64,000 nucleotides of DNA from Arbacia lixula (GCA_963669155.1 OZ022597.1:13300326-13364325); one strand, 5' to 3'; counted from the stretch's first letter, positions 1-11,485 are shown. Notes: a model not told the origin generated them from the letters alone. Made by a program: numbers and translations.

Positions 1-159
1 GATGCTATCGAGGATGCTGCATCCCTTCCACCCTTATCCCTTACTCACTCGTATGCTGAGTCAGTAAGAACAAGAAGGCCAAAAAGGGCAACAAATTATC
101 TGAGGAGGAGGAGAACTCATGGTAACTTTTCTAGAAGAAAACGAAATGATCTGGAATAA
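1..159 (+). CDS. Possible C-terminal end of an unrecognised protein (weak)
   Basis: A frame is open from the first base to a TAA at 157-159, giving about 52 codons. The peptide becomes strongly Arg-rich near its end (for example NYLRRRRTHGN), which could be a basic tail or simply AG-rich non-coding sequence. No domain is recognisable and the start lies outside the window. An open frame of this length can occur by chance, so this is a candidate only. Confidence 0.15.
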   Translation, partial: DAIEDAASLPPLSLTHSYAESVRTRRPKRATNYLRRRRTHGNFSRRKRNDLE

Positions 160-258
160 AAAAATCCAGCGATTACAGAAGGCCAGACAAGAAAAACGCA
201 GCCTGGCAGAGACAAGCGGACATCATGTTCAAAGACGTTGCACACCTGCAAGGATGGT

Positions 259-545
259 TTAAAGGGCATGTACTGTACTGGGAAGGCAAAAAAGCCTTCA
301 AAATGTAATTGTTAGCAATCTTCTTGCCAATGGTCTTAACTTCATGTATTCTCTATTTTAGAAGCTTGCTGAAAGTTATTTGCCCTTAAATGATCTATAT
401 TTGGAGTAATGAGTGATTAAATCACAAATCCTCAAAATGTTCGGCCCGAACATTTTGAGGATTTAATCATTAATCAGTAATTACTTCATATGTGGATCAT
501 TTGGGGGCAAATAACTTTCAGCAAGTTTTTTAAATGGACAATGCG
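259..545 (+). mobile_element. Foldback MITE, family A copy 1 (right end missing)
   Basis: Starts AAAGGGCATGTACTGTACTG and is an inverted repeat around a centre near 445, where CCTCAAAATGTTCGG meets CCGAACATTTTGAGG. Both arms carry the block GCTGAAAGTTATTTGCCC or its complement. The same structure recurs at 27798, 31891, 35658, 38635 and 42943. This copy loses the outer part of its right arm after about 545. Confidence 0.8.
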
Positions 546-562
546 AAACTGATCCAAAAACG

Positions 563-705
563 AAATACGGTTCGTTAATCCGAACATTTATTACATTATG
601 CCGAATGTTCGCTATTCCGAAAAAGGGATTAATCAATCTTCGGAAATACGAACCTCATTTCGTTTTCGGAATAGCGAACCTTTGAAATAACGAATCGTCT
701 GAATA
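563..705. repeat. Inverted repeat built on a TTCGGAATAGCGAAC word
   Basis: GTTCGCTATTCCGAAAA (607-623) is the exact reverse complement of TTTTCGGAATAGCGAAC (663-679), with further degenerate 'ggttcgttaatccgaa' words on either side. It looks like a short foldback repeat directly next to family A copy 1. No coding capacity is seen. Confidence 0.5.
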
Positions 706-739
706 ACAAGCTGTAGCCGATTAATGCAATGAATAAATC

Positions 740-1878
740 GCACACGAAGTACATGTCAAAAACATTAGAAAGTGTTTATTTGCTCTCACATTGAGATGTA
801 GCCATTGTAGCAAATTATTGGAATCACGTCATGCAATCAGTCTCTGTATCCTGTATCCATACGAATAGTGGAAACGAAGGTGCTCTTGATCATGTTAACT
901 GAGTTGCCCCAGTGTTTGATGAGAGAGCAAGTTTGAGGCCAGGGTCGAGGGACTCTCTGTATGTTGTATTCTGCTTTGTGATTCTTGGGCCAACTCTTGT
1001 TAAAAGTTCAAACATCTCTGGCTGCATTCGCATGAAATTCTTGAAGGCTGATTGGTCTTCGTTACGGAGTTCAACAAGAAGTTGATCGCACAGGCCAAAC
1101 TGCCGTCGTCTACCAATCCAAGGTCGGATCCAGAATCTTCGTTGACGTCTCCTCCTTCCCCTTCTCCTGATAATATGGAGTTGGTGAAGTGTGAGTTCCA
1201 TTAGGTTTTGCTGATGTTGGAGAACAGCGATTTCATATTCTAACCGCTGCTTGTCGGGATCATCCATCTTCCGAGATGGTTCTTCTAGACGTGGTCAGGA
1301 TCGAGGAACTTCACACGTGAGGGTCGTAGGGAGAATGATGCGGAGATAGTGTGGGGTGCGTTTATATATACTCTATGACTACGCGCTAAGAGTGCGCAAC
1401 AGCAACGTCGGGTGCGTTAGAGACTAGTTCAGCACTCGTTCAACACTCGTTCAGCGCGCCCTTATGCGCGACATGATCGCTGGCCATGCGTTTAAACCAG
1501 GCAACTTTTGCGCTAGATGTGCGTTGAGCGTTCGCTATACCTCGGCCGCCGTACTCACAACGAATACACACCGTGCACTCCGCCGATGTCTGGCGTGCTA
1601 TGCGCGTGACTGGCGACTTCTCGGCGCGTAGGTCCATGCGTCGAGCTCAACGCACAATTTTGAGCATGCACAAAAAATCTTGACGCGCACAGCGAATGGC
1701 GACGCTCGACGACGAATGTATAACGTTGGTCCAGCGCGCTGGACGAATGAGTAACGCATGAGTAACGCATGAGTAACACCTAGCGAACGACAACGCACTG
1801 GCCAAAATGACAAATTTTCGCCAATTTTTAACGCGCTGGCCATGCGACCCCCGTGCGTCGGTTATGTGTGACCGAGCC
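740..1878 (-). mobile_element. PIF/Harbinger transposon, 5' part
   Basis: Read on the minus strand, the element starts at 1878 with GGCTCGGTCACACATAACCG, a typical Harbinger terminal sequence, and is flanked by TTA (1879-1881), the usual 3-bp target of this superfamily. Between the terminus and the transposase start (1267) is a GC-rich leader with repeated GCGTTACTCAT words at about 1745-1780. The other end is missing; sequence below about 740 merges into unrelated repeats. Confidence 0.65.
890..1267 (-). pseudogene. PIF/Harbinger transposase, N-terminal fragment
   Basis: The minus-strand frame starts MDDPDKQRLEYEIAVLQHQQ and then has an Arg-rich stretch (about residues 33-45), RFWIRPWIGRR, FGLCDQLLVELRNED, FKNFMRMQPEMFELL and GPRITKQNTTYRESLDPGLK. 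This order (W-R-PW, a QL..EL.ED helix, F.R M.PE.F..L, and I.K..T.YR....PGLKLA) is characteristic of Harbinger/HARBI1-type transposases before the DDE nuclease core. After GLKLAL the frame goes off family. A neighbouring frame (LIKHWGNSVNMIK) resembles the expected continuation, which suggests a frameshift near 920. The DDE catalytic part is absent, so this is an inactive relic. Confidence 0.8.
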
Positions 1879-2035
1879 TTAACCCTGACCCTAACCCTAG
1901 ACAATTCCTTAGCCGTTGAATTCGTCCAAAAAGGTGATTTTTAGGTCTGCATTAGCACCCGTCATTAGCTAGGCCCTAGCCCCGAGCCGAGCCGGCCTAG
2001 CCCCGGGAGTCTATGTGGCTAGCTACCCGTGATGT

Positions 2036-2079
2036 TTAACCCTAAACCTAACCCTAAAACTAACCCTAAACCTAATTTT
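2036..2079. repeat. Short degenerate telomere-like CCCTAA tract
   Basis: The sequence alternates AACCCTAA with AACCTAA/AAACTAA variants for about 44 bp. A shorter version occurs near 1879-1900. This could be a small interstitial telomere-like tract or a repeat edge; it is too short and degenerate to decide. Confidence 0.5.
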
Positions 2080-2456
2080 TGTCACTTCCCCCTCCTAATT
2101 ATGCTATATTATGATGATATATATCACATTATATAGACCTATATATTTTTTTAAAATTTTAATGGGGGGGGGGGGGGGGGTGCATATGGAACTCTTGCCT
2201 ACGAACCATTTTGAAGATAGGCGTGAAATCCAAGGCAGTGTAGAATTTAAGGGTGTGAAGTATGGCGTGTGTGTTGCGTGTTGAGATGTGATACACTGAT
2301 CATACGCCAAAAACTCAATTTTTAACTTACAGGGAGCAGGTTTGTACGATAATAAAAGACATGATAAATAGCATTCCCTTTTCGTTTGTTTATTGAATGA
2401 TTGAATAAAATAATGACTGAGCACACGCAGGTGCGGTCAGACGACGTAGAAAATAC

Positions 2457-3062
2457 GAATATACGTACCTTTACGGTTCTTGCATCGCAATGCATGGCGG
2501 GACGGAATTCTAGTACGCGAGCGTTCAGCGATCGCTGCGGTCATATCGTTTACACGCTCATGACGCTAGCCGCGGCGAGCACGAAGTTCAATATTATTGT
2601 TTTTATGTTACAGATTTGTTATGTGGATCTGTTCCGACGTGAATACTTTCAGTAAATCTGAATCATATTTTAACGATAAGAATTTTGATTTGTATTATTG
2701 TACTTTTTATTTATTTAATTTAATTCTATTTAATTTCACACATCACATCACAACACACACATCTTTGCACATATGGGACTACCACCCATATCTCGACGTC
2801 TCGAATGTCACTCTCTTTGCTTATTATTTTCTCAACAAACTCTTTATGAATCATTTAGATACAATAATACGAATCAAAAGTTCTCATCGAAGAAATACAA
2901 TTCAGATTTACTGAAAATTATCACGTCGGAACCGATCAAAGTAACAAATCTGTAACATAAAAATGACATTGTAATCAATGACCGCAGCGATCATTGAACG
3001 CTCGCGTACTAGAATTCCGTCCCATAATGCCTTGCGATACAAGAACCGTAACGGTACGTATT
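2457..3062. mobile_element. Non-autonomous DNA element with ~150-bp terminal inverted repeats
   Basis: The left arm (2457-2666) and right arm (2905-3062) are reverse complements over long stretches: GGAATTCTAGTACGCGAGCG on the left corresponds to CGCTCGCGTACTAGAATTCC on the right, and the arms also share the CGGTTCTTGCATCGCAA region and the CAGATTTGTTA region. The ~240-bp centre is AT-rich with no credible protein. The short open frames here are chance frames through the arms. Confidence 0.75.
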
Positions 3063-3082
3063 GCACTGAGATATGAAATTGG

Positions 3083-3300
3083 CCAAATATGAATTGGCGA
3101 GGCTTACTTCGAACCATCGGGTCTTCGCGTCGGGCCGCGTTATCGCGTAACCCGACCTTTCGTGAAAACAGCCACATTTATTTACGAAAGGTCGGGTTCA
3201 CCATTTGTGAAATATACCCGTTAAATCTACAAATAGTTGGGTCCATTAACCCGACTCTTCGTAAAATTTAGCCAGCAAATATACGAAGGGTCGCGTCCTT
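3083..3300 (+). repeat. Interspersed repeat N, copy 1
   Basis: Contains ACCCGACCTTTCGT and ACGAAAGGTCGGGT as an internal inverted pair (about 3150-3195), next to a GCGTTATCGCGTAACC block. The same blocks recur in opposite orientation at 11388-11485, so this is a dispersed repeat. No coding content. Confidence 0.6.
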
Positions 3301-4337
3301 CACGCGCATTTCTACAACAAATAAATATGATGAAAAACGGCTTGAATAAAAACTAGCATTCAATGCACAAAGTCAGCCTTTGCCTTGAGAAGTCTAGAGG
3401 TGAGTACAGTTTAAATTTCGCTAAATTGTCGAAAAATGGAATTTATTTATGATATGTCATAGTGTTGTGGGAAATTTACTTTAATTCCTTAACATTTTGA
3501 AATAACTGACCTAGGTTGTATATCATGAGATTATGGTGTAATCAACTCCTGCACTTTAAAATTGTTTTCATCGTCGAGAGTTGAATTTCGGCTGAATTTC
3601 CCCCGACACCAACGCACACGCAACATCTTCCCCAGACTTTTGGGCAGATGTAGTCAATGCTAAGTTAATGTTGCCTGTGCCTCTAGCTCCGGGACTGCTC
3701 CCGCGCAGCGGGAGCCCGCTCACGCAGTGAGCGGGCTGGTCGCAGTAACTGTGCCTCTTGCACGTGTTTTGGTGATCGGCCATAGGCTAGCGAGTAGCGA
3801 GTAGTGCTTCCTAGTAGGGGTCCTTAAAAACTTTCATGCATACCCTTGATATTTCTGGACCAATGATTTATATATTTATTCATATTTGTTTGGGTTTTTA
3901 AAAATAGAACTTGAACTTAATTGAACTATGTAACTCTATGCAGGATATGGACTCGCCACTCACCAGAGTCAGACATGAGTAGATCTAACCTTCCCATTCA
4001 TTAAATGCCTCTCAATAGCCTAGAATGACAAGAATCACTATAAAAAGCACAAACAGTCGTGGGATTTTTTTATGTGATATAATTGTTTTTTTAAACGTTT
4101 TCTTCTAGATTATTCTACTACTTCGGCCTTATCATGCCATGGATCTATTGATCTGATGCTAGCTACTGAAGAGTGACGAGCAAAAAAAAGGGCAAAGGTA
4201 AGAAAAGAATCTAGACCTATATCTTTTCCAGAGGGGGGGGGGGGGGGGATTGAAAGTCATCTGATATAGATTTCCAGACACAGATTTTCCTTCAAAACTG
4301 AAATCTAATGTAGATGTAAAGTTTGCATGGTGTCAAA
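3301..4337. other. Non-coding stretch with possible 5' exons of the downstream gene
   Basis: No convincing gene. Splice-like sites are present: a donor after CTAGAG at 3401, an acceptor TCTATGCAG at about 3953, and an exon-like segment at about 4111-4199 (acceptor TTCTTCTAG, donor GCAAAG/GTAAG). The last resembles the edge of the exon at 5955-6050 but holds an in-frame stop. They could be untranslated exons of the gene at 5955-7933. A GC-rich palindrome lies at about 3690-3735, and a poly-G run at 4233-4248. Confidence 0.35.
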
Positions 4338-5605
4338 CAGAGGCGTGGATCCTGGGGGGTGGGGCGGGGGGGCAGTTGCCCCCCCCCCCCCCCCAAGAAA
4401 ATTTCGGGAGGCAAAGATACCATTTTGCCCCCCCTCCCCCAATAATTTCCCAACAAAAAAAAAAAAGAAAAAAGAAAGAGAAAGAGAATAGAAAGGAAAA
4501 GGAAGGAAGGTAGTGAAATGAAAGCGTAAAACAAGAAAAAAGAAAGAAAATGGGACATTGGGAAGCGTTCGCTCGCTTCGCTCGCTCACATTTAAGTATC
4601 TTAACCAATGCTGATGATAATTACTATTCTTATGAAAGGAAATCAGTTTGCATCTTCTGTTTCCATCTAATGTTATACTATTCTTCTACTCATAGGAAGT
4701 AATATAACCAAACAAGATATCACTCCCAGAAATCGAGCGGCCAGTTCACCTAAAAAATAGATAAACTTTCAGGAGATAACGGCCTGGATTTAAAAAAAAA
4801 AACGCAAAACAAAAACACATTCTTCAAGATGATTTCGGGCAGCAAGTAGCTTATTGTAGCAGCGAGATTCCAAAATATTATATTTAGGCAGCAAGGTGGG
4901 TGACAAAGATTTTGGGACGAATCCATATAATTTTGCCGGGATCGCTGGCTTTGCTCGCTATGGTAGAAAGAGAATGGATTCGGACTGCAAGCGAGGTAGC
5001 TATTATAAAACAGTTTCATATTCGTCACACAGGTGATTGAATGTATTATTGAGATATCATACAGGCATGACAGGTTTATTCTGATGATAATGATAATAAT
5101 ATCACATTTTTATCACATTATTATGATGACAAAATAACACTTCTATCGTATGGAAAAGGGTATATTTTTCCTCGCTCACTGCGCTTGTTCGTTTCATATT
5201 AATGGTTTTGAAAGCAAACAAATTCAGTGAGATGAGACCGAAAAGATAATGTAGATGTTTCATTGGCTCACAGCGCAATTTGCCGAAGGGTTTACTACAT
5301 CTACCATAAAAGACTGTGTGCTTCCTCACTCGCTTCGCTCGCTCATAATATTAAAGAACAGAGTGGTGTGGGGGCAGCAACAATGGACCAGCGATGTGAC
5401 AAAATAGAGTTCATATGTAGCAGCAAGGTAACCATGTATATATATAAATACATTAGGTATCATTTATGCGTATATGAACACTAAACCCTTCTCTCATAAC
5501 AAGAATTTTTTTATTTTTTGCTTGCTCGCTTGGGTTCATTTCCGCTTGGTTGTCTTGCCCCCCCCCCCCCCCCCCCCCAATCCGAAAAATGGATCGACGT
5601 GTCTG
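4338..5605. mobile_element. hAT-like non-autonomous transposon with 8-bp target duplication
   Basis: The left end is CAGAGGCGTGGATCC (4338). The right end read inward is CAGACACGTCGATCC (5605), a 12 of 15 match. GTGTCAAA flanks both sides (4330-4337 and 5606-5613), an 8-bp duplication as expected for hAT insertion, and CAGAGGCG..ATCC is a common hAT terminus. Both ends are followed inward by G/C homopolymers. The interior carries several CGCTCGCTTCGCTCGC-type words (4566, 5328) and no transposase. The open frames within are low-complexity. Confidence 0.75.
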
Positions 5606-5954
5606 GTGTCAAAGGAAATGTAATGTGGATACATGAAGCAGCCTGGAGAACAGGGGGCACCTACACTACAGTATCCAGAGGGAATAATAATTGATACCTC
5701 CCTTGCTCTCTAGTCTTATTCATTTTAGAGGAACAATGCTCAGGCTGACAGTGAAACTACAGAAGAATTTTAGATGGTGGTTTGGCAATTAGGATGGGGT
5801 GCAACCATTTCTTTTCACATTATTTGCTTAACTTTTTTTAAACCAAAAAATTAGTAATGGGTAGGGAGGGGTATTAGTGACTAGCTTCACTGGACACCCT
5901 AGACTCTGTAGAGCCATCTTTACAAAATTGAAAAATATTTTCTTACTTTATTAG
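5606..5954. other. Intergenic/5' region, nothing recognisable
   Basis: AT-rich sequence between the hAT-like element and the first supported exon of the uncharacterised gene. No repeat, ORF or clear promoter was recognised. Confidence 0.4.
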
Positions 5955-6050
5955 CATCATGGATTGCCCATCTGATATGGATTGCTCATCCGATGAGGAA
6001 GGAAACATTTTACCAAACCTTAGCTGCTCAAGAGCAGGAACAGAGCAAAG
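5955..6050 (+). CDS. Exon 1 (first supported) of the uncharacterised gene
   Basis: Acceptor TTTATTAG precedes 5955 and donor GTAAGAATAT follows 6050. ATG at 5959 has GATTGC after it. The exon could be internal, because an acceptor precedes it; upstream exons were not identified. Confidence 0.5.
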
Positions 6051-7933
6051 GTAAGAATATCTATTTTTCTATCAATTTTCTATCTTAATATCTAGAATAC
6101 TTTATCCAACAATCCAGAAAAACAATTTTTAAGAAGTTATCTCTCAGTATGCAGTTTGGAATCAAGGAAAGATTTTTTTTATTTTAAACAGCTCTAAACA
6201 GAAAGAGAAAACTTGAAGGGAAAATATATAGGCTTCCACCTTCCATTCAATCACTGATTGACTCATAATATTAATCATCAAACACATTCTACTTCCTGGA
6301 TCTTTTCATTCTGAAGCAAACTTGTAGCAAGTATGGTCAGAATGGTTTAATTTCTTTTCAACTTAACAGGGGGTGGATATATATGTATTTGTTGCGATTT
6401 TATATGCTTTTTAGCTCACAAATGTTTAAATCCATACTATTTAGCAAATGTTTGATCAAGTTTTGGTTTGTACTTAGCAAGTAAATGGCTTCAAAAGTGA
6501 ACTTAAAGTCTAATCTTTTGTTTTGTTTTGTTTTGTTTTGTATACTACTTCAACACTCTTATCTGATGACAACAAAGAGATAGATCTAGATGACATGCCA
6601 AGCTGCTCTACTGCATGACTTCAGAAAAGGTAGAAATGTATCGCTTTATCTCTAAATTATTGAAGTTTCCAGCTACCACAGATCACTTGTGAGTAACTTT
6701 GAGATTTACTGCAAAATATATCTCCCAAATTAAGTGTTTGGTTATGGGAACCTGGTGGTCCCTGCATCAAGCATATGGGAAATACAAAGTTAAATACTCA
6801 ACAGGTTAACTTACTCTTTTGAACACACGAATCATTGCCAAATTATTAATGAAAGTAAATATGATATTGGAGGAATGACCTTTATTTAGAATATATCTAT
6901 TCCAACGGGACAATTGAAATGTAATGGAGTAACTGAATGTGTCATCTGATTACTGTGATGTGGTATATTGGCCCTCCCATTTCCTGAAACAGGCAAGATA
7001 AGCAAGTTCTTATACATGTATTTCTTTTTCTGGATGTCTTGTACAACATTCCATTTAGATAATAAACTTGAACTGACAGCATTATTATGGATAGGGGGGA
7101 TACTAGGGGAAAAGAATTGGTTATCGATGTCACCCGTAATAGAATATTAAAATGTAAAGGGAATATGTGTTCTATATTATGTTTGCAGAACTGCACGTAT
7201 GAAGTTCAATACACTTTAATAGAATTTGTTTGTTTCTGTCACCAGGTCTCGGCCAGAGTTCATTCAGCAGAATGAACCGAAGCATGTGAAGACAGCCAAC
7301 AGCCAGTTTGAATGTACATGTATGCTCTATCGGGAGAAATGGCATGCCATCAAAGCCAGCAAAGCTTTCTTCAGGGATAGCACAAGTGTAGCTTCACTGA
7401 TGCTATCCACAGCTACCAAGGTAAACGCTGGTGTTCCAGTAGCATGTGACAATGAATTCGCCTTTCTTGTGGATACTTCCAGTCTTGAATTTGACCAGGA
7501 CCTTACATGCGACGAGACCGGCAAATACAAAAAAAACAGTTATTCCCGATGCGAGTTGGCCGTGGATGGTGAACACAACATATTTGGGTTGAAAATGGGT
7601 CCCAAGACTGGTACTGAAAGATACACACTTCTCCGGAGGTATTATTCCCACCGTGATACCTTTGGATTTTTCAGGACAATATATGAGCTACAAAGGGATG
7701 GAGTGCAGAAATGTCCAGTCGTCTTAATACGATATGAGTGGAGAGGACAGAAGACAGCATTAAGAATGACGGCTCATTGTCACTGCAGACAGAATGATAG
7801 CCCCTTCATCCGATCAAAGAAGGCCTTGATTGAAGAACTGAAGAAGCCATCATGTCAGTCAGCACAGAACAAGCTGAACGAGAATTATAAATCTGTCTTT
7901 CGGATTATATCTAAACATACATTGTATGCCTGA
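5959..7933 (+). CDS. Uncharacterised 259 aa protein, two-exon model
   Basis: Joining 5959-6050 to 7246-7933 gives one frame from ATG to TGA. The Arg codon at residue 31 is split AG|G, and both splice sites are good (CAAAG/GTAAGAA and TTTCTGTCACCAG/G). The N-terminus is short and acidic (MDCPSDMDCSSDEEGN). The main part has no signal peptide or membrane segment. A block near its C-terminus (RRYYSHRDTFGFFRTIYELQ, then PVVLIRYEWRG, then a R..KALIEELKK helix) resembles, from memory, a lineage-expanded family of uncharacterised proteins in cnidarians and other marine invertebrates that usually continue for several hundred more residues. The protein could be complete, or a shortened copy of such a gene. 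An AATAAA lies at 8197. Function unknown; a TE-derived origin is possible. Confidence 0.55.
6554..6630 (+). pseudogene. Exon-like copy of the 5955-6050 exon with a stop
   Basis: Translates as LSDDNKEIDLDDMPSCSTA then a stop, then LQKR before a GTAGAAA donor-like site. This matches the pattern of the upstream exon (acidic DE/DD run, SCSR.GTEQR, donor). It lies inside the intron of the two-exon model and reads as a decayed tandem copy of that exon. Confidence 0.4.
7246..7933 (+). CDS. Terminal exon of the uncharacterised gene
   Basis: Open for 228 codons after the split Arg codon, ending TGA at 7931-7933. The balanced amino-acid composition, without low complexity and with regular Cys/His/Trp, argues for genuine (or recently functional) coding sequence. 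In-frame sequence upstream of 7246 begins only with a TTG, so the acceptor at 7245 sets the start of the exon. Confidence 0.6.
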
Positions 7934-10900
7934 GTAGCAATGTTAAGTTCATATTAAGTACATGACATAGTTGTTTTATATTTCACTTTTTTTATTGTTT
8001 AATGGATCTTGAGTGGTGTCCATCCATCTGGGATGGTAATGGAGACTTGATGGTTTGATCTTGAGTTTTGACCTTACTTGGAAGGTATATGATGGGGAAC
8101 CCATGCCAGAGTAGAAGGTTACCTCAAGGTCAAGGTACTCTACAGGAAGCATACACTTTTAGTTTTTTTTTTATTGTTGGGGTAGATAACTTCACAATAA
8201 ACCTTAAATGGACCTGTACTTGGTGAAAGCTAGGTCGTAGAAGTACATTTAAATAGGTTAGAGGTCAAATGAGGTCAACTGTATTAAAATTTACAAGCAA
8301 GCACACAAGCTAGGCAGTTAGACACATTATTGGACACATTGTTACACTTGTGACTTGACTGGTTACTAATATTTTTAGTCATTGTGTGCATGAGATTAGT
8401 ATTTGTAGCCTACATCATTTGTTGAAAAGCAGTTTTACTATTTCACTTCATTCTGACTTACTAGTACATGATTTAGCATTTTTAAGAAATGTGCATCTGA
8501 TTACAGACAGTCCATGTACAGACAGTCCATGATAATAAGGAGGGTGACTTTATATCAGCTTACTGGTCTGTCCACTGTCATGCTGCCCACAGTTGTTGTT
8601 TTTTTTTTTTTTTAATCAAATTACTTGTGGAGATATCATTTATGGCATGTTGCTAACCATACTAAAGTCCATGCTTGAAAGCATATTCCAGATCTAATCT
8701 TCAAATTTTGAACACTGATAGAAATGTCTGGTAATTCTAGAGGAGCAGGTTTACAAACAGGAGTAAAGAGCATTCAACAAATAGCAGTTTGATGTAAGTT
8801 TGAATGGAACTTCTATACTCTGTTAAATCATTTCTGCACATTTATGCACAGGTTTTAGACCACCTAATTAAGTTACAGTGTCTTTTGCAATTTTTCCATG
8901 AGCATTCAAACAAAAGCTCAAAATGTGATATATTGCTTTTAATTTATAGATTTCTATAGGGAATAATCAGCCAATATCATAAACTCCTAGCTCCTTGCAT
9001 ACAACCTTTACAACCGTTTCATGAAATTATGCAAAGACTTCATAAAGTTCTACAATTTACTTTGTTTCTTGTAATATTTGTTACTTGTTTTTGCTTGATT
9101 GGTTTTTGTTTATTTTTCACTTCTACTTGATGCCAGGCTGAATATCCCCTGTTATGCATTTAGAGTACTGTCTAAGTCTATGTCATTGCCTCCACCTGAT
9201 ACATGTATCTTTCTTAGCTGGTCAGATCCTTCATGAGTCTCTTAACGTTGGTGACAAGACAGATTGAAGTGAGAACATATTTAGTTTGCCTAATCTTGTT
9301 TAAAGTTCACCAACTCATCAGGTCTGCAGGTGCATGTGTTATTGGTCATTAATGTCAATGTGACAGGAAGGCTTTCTTTTAGTTGAGTTTAAATACTATG
9401 TTTTACTATTCTTTTAATCTTGCCAAGTTATGTAGATCATCAAAGATGGCTTTTGTTTCTGTGTTTGATATCTTAATGCCTCTGCCACTTGGTAAAGGCA
9501 GAGGCATTTTCATGCTTATTGTTCAATTTTTTGACTGTTAGAAAGTAGTTAACTTATAATATTCAACTGGACGATCACTAAATTATAATAACAGCATGGT
9601 GATTTTGGTATGGGGGAGGGGAGTAGTGGTGGCATCAAAGTTGCAATAAATGAAAAGGGAAAGCCCCCATTTGGGAGTGCAGGGTGGTAGAGGGGCTCTT
9701 GCAGTTTGCATTGTCACATATTTTTTTCTCTATGTATTAATTAGTCACTTTGCCCAAGCCAGAGCAATGTATATGCCCCCCCCCCCCTCCCTCTAACCTA
9801 CACCACTGCAGTAATTGCATATAACAAGTGACACATTTTCTTGATAACTTGTGAGATAAAATGAGATCTAACAGCATAGAGTTAATATAATTCTATGGAT
9901 CAAACATATACATGTGTGCATTGAGCATTATTGTAGCCAGGGGATGGGAGGGGGGCACATTGTGTCCCCTAGAGTCCTCCTGCACCTTAAGAGCATTTTC
10001 TAGTAAATTTGCTGACCTTTTCTAAAATTGTATAGGAAACAATTTGATGCATAACCATGATAACTTTGGTATGCCCGTCTTGCCTGATATCTTTTGTTGC
10101 CATGTCAACCATAATTGGCAGCCATGCCAAACAGAAAGGTTGTTTTTTTTTCTCTAATACCATTTCATTTGACAATGAATCCTTGGGTTTTACTGCTTCA
10201 GTTTTCTCAAGGGTCTAAATATGAAGTTATAATTTTTGAAAGGGTTATAAATAATTGTACATGTGTATATGATTTTCCCTTTTCTCTTGTGAAGAAAACA
10301 TTATACAATCGATATGAAATAATTTTGATAAAAGAATTTTAAGTTGTATACAGAAAAGAACAATTTTAGCCCATTTTATTTATTTCTTTATGTTCCGAAT
10401 AACACCCCACTTTTTGACCTTTCCAAACATCAACCTCATTGAATCAAACTTAATGGCAAACATGAAAGTATAACTTGTGATGACGGACAAACTTGATTGC
10501 ATGCAGCAGGAATCCCTTTGTTTTGGTTTACTTTTTCTTGTTGATGTTTTATGCGTTAAAATGAAACTTTCATGTTCTACTTTTCTGCAAATAAATGTGA
10601 TGAAATAATCACTGAAACTTTTGATGGCGAGTTCTGTGCACAATTTGTCCTTGTCGGTGTATGACGAGTAGAAAATACAGTCATGGCAGGGAGGAGGTGA
10701 CATTAAAAGAAAATAGCTCGAAATTCTATTAAAAAGCACAATTGATATTAAACAACAACTATTTAGGTCGAATGGTCAGACAAACAGAGCTGAATAGCAC
10801 TGGACCAACTTGGGGAGTAGCTGAAATTGATAACTGCAATGGTACGATGTGATGATATATCTATAGACCAAGGGTCATTGGACAAACTTAAGTCTGGATA

Positions 10901-10950
10901 AAACTAAACGGCTTGCCATGGATTAATTACGTAGGCCTCTAAAACAATGA
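7934..10950. other. Intergenic DNA; one perfect 12-bp hairpin
   Basis: AT-rich with no supported gene. AATAAA at 8197-8202 may serve the upstream gene. AATGCCTCTGCC (9475-9486) pairs exactly with GGCAGAGGCATT (9497-9508) across a 10-nt loop. A poly-C run lies at 9777-9786. Open frames near 10115 and 10380 are AT-rich chance frames. Confidence 0.5.
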
Positions 10951-10952
10951 AT

Positions 10953-11250
10953 AGGGGCGGCGCCAGGATATTTTGAAGGGGGGGGGGGACCCATACACGA
11001 CTACGTTTTAAATTGGAAAATAAGGGTATATTACAATTACATAACTCGTACAGCCCTCTTTTTCCCCGTGTCTTTTTTACGCCTTTATATAAACAAAACA
11101 AAAAAATATGGAGGTATTATATAGTTCCATTACCCAGTCCTTCCTTTCCCCATCATGCTTTATTTTTTTTTCCTTGTTCAGCCTTGTTCTTCTCTCTCTC
11201 TCTCTCTCTCCTTTTCTCCTCCCCCTGCTCCCTATAAGGGCGCCGGCCCC
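10953..11250. mobile_element. Possible short TIR element with G/C-rich ends
   Basis: TAGGGGCGGCGCCAGGA near 10953 and the right-hand GGGCGCCGGCCCCTA near 11240 are approximate inverted ends. A poly-G run sits just inside the left end and pyrimidine-rich sequence (CTCTCTC, 11190-11220) fills the right half. No target duplication was found. Confidence 0.35.
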
Positions 11251-11387
11251 TACGTCTTAAATGGTTTTAGAATGATTTTACCCGATGCTTCGTAATTTGA
11301 AGGTACCTTTTTCATAAATGTTCACGTAAAGAATTAGTCTTATGTCAATGACCACCATTACAAAAAATAACATTTTTTCCACCTGAT

Positions 11388-11485
11388 TTACCCGACCTTT
11401 CGTAGATAAAGGGGCTGTTTTCACGAAAGGTCGGGTTACGCGATAACGCGGCCCGACACGAAGACCCGATGGTTCGAAGTACATA
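11388..11485 (-). repeat. Interspersed repeat N, copy 2
   Basis: Carries the ACCCGACCTTTCGT / ACGAAAGGTCGGGTTACG pair and the GCGATAACGCGGCCCGAC block of the copy at 3083-3300, in opposite orientation. Confidence 0.6.

Noticed and set aside
1440..1904. Several overlapping minus-strand frames rich in Arg/His/Ser
   Set aside because: They lie in the GC-rich non-coding leader of the Harbinger element between its terminus and the transposase start.
4292..4608. Three overlapping Phe/Ser/Pro-rich minus-strand frames
   Set aside because: Low-complexity A/G-rich and homopolymer sequence at the left end of the hAT-like element.
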